From positions 1,364,001 through 1,428,000 of the forward strand of contig NZ_CP133721.1 of NCBI RefSeq assembly GCF_031326205.1: 64,000 nt of DNA. The letters run 5' to 3'. The notes beneath the pieces were generated by a model. It was not told the origin of the DNA. It did no database searches and was given only the letters and a program-made list of their open reading frames with translations. Below, one piece after another: positions 61,928 to 64,000 of this stretch; the first letter of the stretch is position 1, and each line of letters opens with the position of its first letter. Source of the stretch: Flavobacterium sp. 20NA77.7 (GTDB lineage: Bacteria; Bacteroidota; Bacteroidia; Flavobacteriales; Flavobacteriaceae). Made by a program: the position numbers and the translations under genes.

Positions 61928-62145
61928 CCAATAAAACCATTTTAATGAAGGGAGTAAAATATTTATCAGGCTCCCTCCCGCTTTTATTTTTAGGACCTGT
62001 ATTTATTAATAGTTGTTTTAAAAATCAAGGTCATCCATTATACCCTTACCTTTTGGTATTGGCTATTTTAATTTGTGTGTATGCAGTTTACCTAGGATTT
62101 AAAGGTGTAAAAACAATTGTTAGCAGCATGTTTGATAAACATTAA
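61924..62145 (+). CDS. DUF6095 family small membrane protein
   Basis: 73 residues with two membrane helices (about 11-29, LSGSLPLLFLGPVFINSCF; and 38-60, YPYLLVLAILICVYAVYLGFKG). The sequence LMKGVKYLSGSLPLLFLGPVFINS is typical of DUF6095, which commonly stands behind murQ in flavobacteria. Translation is coupled to murQ by an ATGA overlap. Function unknown. Confidence 0.8.
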   Translation: MTNKTILMKGVKYLSGSLPLLFLGPVFINSCFKNQGHPLYPYLLVLAILICVYAVYLGFKGVKTIVSSMFDKH

Positions 62146-62181
62146 TTACCTAAAAATTTATTCATCTAAACCTAAAGAAAA

Positions 62182-62553
62182 TTGAAAAAAATACTATACT
62201 TACTCCTTTTACTAACAATAATTTCTTGTTATGAACAAGAGCGAAATTGTATCGCATTCAAAACAGGAAAATTTACTTCTGAAACAACAGTTGAAGGTAA
62301 AAAATACAGCTCTACTTTTGAGCGTAATGATAGCATCCAAATAGAAAATTTTGCCAATAAAATAGACACTTTCACTATTCGATGGATAAATGATTGTGAA
62401 TATATTTTAGAAAATGTAAGACCTACAAATAGAGAAGAAAAAAAAGCAGTTCACGTTAAAATATTGAATAGCAAAAATTTAACCTATAATTTTGAATATT
62501 CTTTTGTAGGCGATGTCAAAAAACAACGCGGAACTGTAACAAAAACAAAGTAG
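62182..62553 (+). CDS. Small lipoprotein of unknown function
   Basis: 123 residues. The likely start is TTG, giving MKKILYLLLLLTIISCYEQERN with lipobox IISC; the signal begins directly, and no ATG fits. The mature part (FKTGKFTSETTVEGKKYSSTFERNDSIQIENF, IRWINDCEYILENVRPTNREEKKAVHVKIL) is beta-rich. From memory, relatives in databases carry the name 'DNA topoisomerase IV', which the sequence does not support and which may stem from the neighbouring parC-type gene. Lies in the murQ-DUF6095 run, 36 bp downstream. Confidence 0.72.
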   Translation: MKKILYLLLLLTIISCYEQERNCIAFKTGKFTSETTVEGKKYSSTFERNDSIQIENFANKIDTFTIRWINDCEYILENVRPTNREEKKAVHVKILNSKNLTYNFEYSFVGDVKKQRGTVTKTK

Positions 62554-62592
62554 TTACGTATAATTAATTATCATAAATAATATAAATATTAA

Positions 62593-63447
62593 ATGGAACT
62601 TTTATCAAACCCAAATGCTTGGATAGCCCTTCTAACTTTAACTTTTTTAGAAATTATATTAGGAATTGACAACATTGTTTTTTTATCAATTGTGTCAGGT
62701 AAATTAAAAGCAGAAGAACAACCCAAAGCACGAAGAATAGGTTTATTATTGGCAATGGTCTTTAGAATTATTCTATTATTTGGAATAACATGGGTTATGA
62801 GCCTTAAGGATTCTTTTTTTGACTTTGATTGGAGTATTGTTTCAGGAGGCATATCAGGTCAAAGTTTGATTGTGTTTGGTGGCGGTTTGTTTTTACTTTA
62901 TAAATCTGTTTCTGAAATTCATCATAAATTAGAAGGAGAAGAAGAAGGTAATTCTGGAAAATCAAGTAATACCTTAGTTTCAGCTATCATTCAAATTGCA
63001 TTACTAAATATTGTTTTTTCATTTGATAGTATATTAACTGCTGTTGGTTTAGTAAGTGCTGCAGAGCCGCCTATTGGTTTTGGTGCTACAGGAGCATTAG
63101 AAATTATGATTGCGGCAATTATTATTTCAATTGTTATTATGTTAATTTTTGCAGGTCCTGTAAGTAAGTTTGTAAATGAACATCCTACTATTCAAATACT
63201 AGGACTTTCATTTTTAATATTGATTGGTGTTATGCTATTAGCAGAAGGTTCTCATTTAGCATCTATAAAATTCTTTGGTGAAAACGAAGTACATAGTATC
63301 CCTAAAGGCTATCTTTATTTTGCTATTTTCTTTTCATTATTTGTTGAATTTTTAAACTTAAAAATGAAAAAGAATACAAAACCTGTTAAGTTACACAATA
63401 ATACTATTTTAGACGAAAAATTAAAAGATGAAGATTTTATGAATTAA
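62593..63447 (+). CDS. TerC family integral membrane protein
   Basis: 284 residues, about seven to eight membrane segments. The signature LTFLEIILGIDNIVFLSIVSGKL (Asp-Asn in TM1) and the second half QIALLNIVFSFDSILTAVGLV give the paired aspartates typical of TerC. TerC proteins export metal ions such as Mn2+ in several bacteria and are linked to tellurite resistance. No other ter genes are nearby, so a metal-homeostasis role is the more likely one. It is followed by a terminator shared with the convergent topoisomerase gene. Confidence 0.9.
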   Translation: MELLSNPNAWIALLTLTFLEIILGIDNIVFLSIVSGKLKAEEQPKARRIGLLLAMVFRIILLFGITWVMSLKDSFFDFDWSIVSGGISGQSLIVFGGGLFLLYKSVSEIHHKLEGEEEGNSGKSSNTLVSAIIQIALLNIVFSFDSILTAVGLVSAAEPPIGFGATGALEIMIAAIIISIVIMLIFAGPVSKFVNEHPTIQILGLSFLILIGVMLLAEGSHLASIKFFGENEVHSIPKGYLYFAIFFSLFVEFLNLKMKKNTKPVKLHNNTILDEKLKDEDFMN

Positions 63448-63466
63448 TTTCTGATTTACTACATAC

Positions 63467-63498
63467 AAAAAAGCCCTTCATGTGAAGGGCTTTTTTTT
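63467..63498. terminator. Bidirectional terminator between terC and the topoisomerase gene
   Basis: AAGCCCTTCA-TG-TGAAGGGCTT, a perfect stem with flanking A-run and T-run. Confidence 0.85.
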
Positions 63499-64000
63499 AC
63501 TCTAAACTCAATGTGATTTGTCCGTCGTCATCAAGTTGAATATCTATATCTTCAAAAGAAGGCGTTTCTGAATCTAAATTTTCAGTTGAAACTTCTTCCT
63601 CTTCAATAAGTTCTTCAAACGGTAAGGGATCTAACAAATTGATTTGTTTAACCTTATCTGTAGTTAATTGATTACCCAATGCTTTAATTCCTTTTACAGC
63701 AATAAATTCTTCTAAATTAACCAATTGATTTTCTTTTTGAACGCCTTTAACTTTTGCAAAAATTACCTCAGCCATAGGTTTCCAATCTGTTGAAACAATT
63801 TCTAGTTGAGACTTTTCGTGTTCGGTAATAAATATTTCTTCTTTATTTTCATTTTCCACTAAAAATCGTTTAATGAAATAGCGTTCTTTTTCTCCATCAT
63901 AATAGATTGCCGAAATGGGTTTATTACTATTCCATTTTTCCAATACAATCATGTCTTCCTCAAAGTGTGTGGTTAACTCTGGGATGATGGTTTTCAATTT
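63497..64000 (-). CDS. DNA topoisomerase IV / gyrase subunit A, C-terminal fragment (5' end outside window)
   Basis: 168 codons of a gene that runs off the right edge, so only the C-terminal end is visible. The seen part includes IIPELTTHFEEDMIVLEKWNSNKPISAIYYDGEKERYFIKRFLVE, a repeat of the GyrA/ParC C-terminal beta-propeller, and VNLEEFIAVKGIKALGNQLTTDKVKQINLL, the typical bacteroidete end of a ParC-type subunit. The extreme C-terminus is acidic and low in complexity (EELIEEEEVSTENLDSETP). In Bacteroidota the longer second GyrA-like protein is the ParC equivalent; whether this is ParC cannot be settled without the catalytic half. Confidence 0.75.
   Translation of the reverse strand, partial: KLKTIIPELTTHFEEDMIVLEKWNSNKPISAIYYDGEKERYFIKRFLVENENKEEIFITEHEKSQLEIVSTDWKPMAEVIFAKVKGVQKENQLVNLEEFIAVKGIKALGNQLTTDKVKQINLLDPLPFEELIEEEEVSTENLDSETPSFEDIDIQLDDDGQITLSLE

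Noticed and set aside
1..64000. tRNA, rRNA, tmRNA or 6S RNA genes
   Set aside because: I looked through the spacers for cloverleaf-like GC-rich stretches with TTCGA-type arms and found only repeats such as GTCACTTCGAG, which lack the paired arms of a tRNA.

Overview
The window is a strongly AT-rich chromosomal segment of a member of the Bacteroidota, almost certainly family Flavobacteriaceae. The evidence is the gene content: a PorQ type IX secretion gene, DUF5723, DUF6095, DUF3810 and DUF6266 proteins, a LETM1-related biofilm-type protein, a two-subunit transketolase and PcrA/UvrD, RecG, Lon and ribosomal protein S1 of bacteroidete type. Start codons lack Shine-Dalgarno sequences, and many genes are preceded by the bacteroidete -7 box TAnnTTTG. 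Both window ends cut genes: a TonB-dependent-receptor-type barrel on the left and the topoisomerase IV/gyrase A subunit on the right.

Layout. 0-4 kb: outer-membrane barrel genes and a small membrane protein. 4.1-8.1 kb: a leftward operon (DUF3810 protease-like protein, LETM1-related protein, PyrF, a signal-less metal-receptor-fold protein). 8.2-12 kb: PepD, release factor 1 and OxyR. 12.1-20.4 kb: UvrD/PcrA with a YciO-type TsaC family protein, an M1 aminopeptidase and RecG. 20.5-26 kb: a complete RND efflux pump operon (adaptor, inner-membrane pump, TolC-type channel), then a lipoprotein proline-iminopeptidase-type hydrolase. 27.1-35.8 kb: an accessory island with a type IIG restriction-modification enzyme, a P-loop ATPase with a zinc ribbon and winged helix, a GC-richer DUF6266 gene, an excisionase-like HTH protein and the remains of a toxin-antitoxin pair, framed by GC-rich repeats and heptamer arrays. 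35.8-50.3 kb: housekeeping genes (Kup, PheT, S1, Cmk, PorQ, Lon, an MFS transporter, an M48 protease, a hydrolase). 50.4-55.3 kb: split transketolase, a DUF695-like gene followed by an inverted-repeat element, MtaB and a degenerate GNAT-fold protein. 55.5-61 kb: a lytic transglycosylase, a half-size TauE/SafE protein, three glycosyltransferases and an FdtA-type sugar ketoisomerase, suggesting surface glycan work. 61-64 kb: MurQ, DUF6095, a small lipoprotein, TerC and the topoisomerase fragment.

The most unusual material is non-coding. Several genes are followed directly by arrays of a 7-bp repeat whose sense-strand consensus is close to TRAWWAG; because 7 is not a multiple of 3, these arrays place stop codons in every reading frame. 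A GC-rich hairpin repeat lies in frame inside the restriction-modification gene. A 135-bp element with TGCTAAC/GTTAGCA ends lies 7 bp after a lone DUF695-like gene and resembles either a MITE or an integron attC site. The ATPase plus type IIG pair is the best candidate in the window for a little-described defence unit. No tRNA, rRNA, CRISPR array or intact insertion sequence was found.
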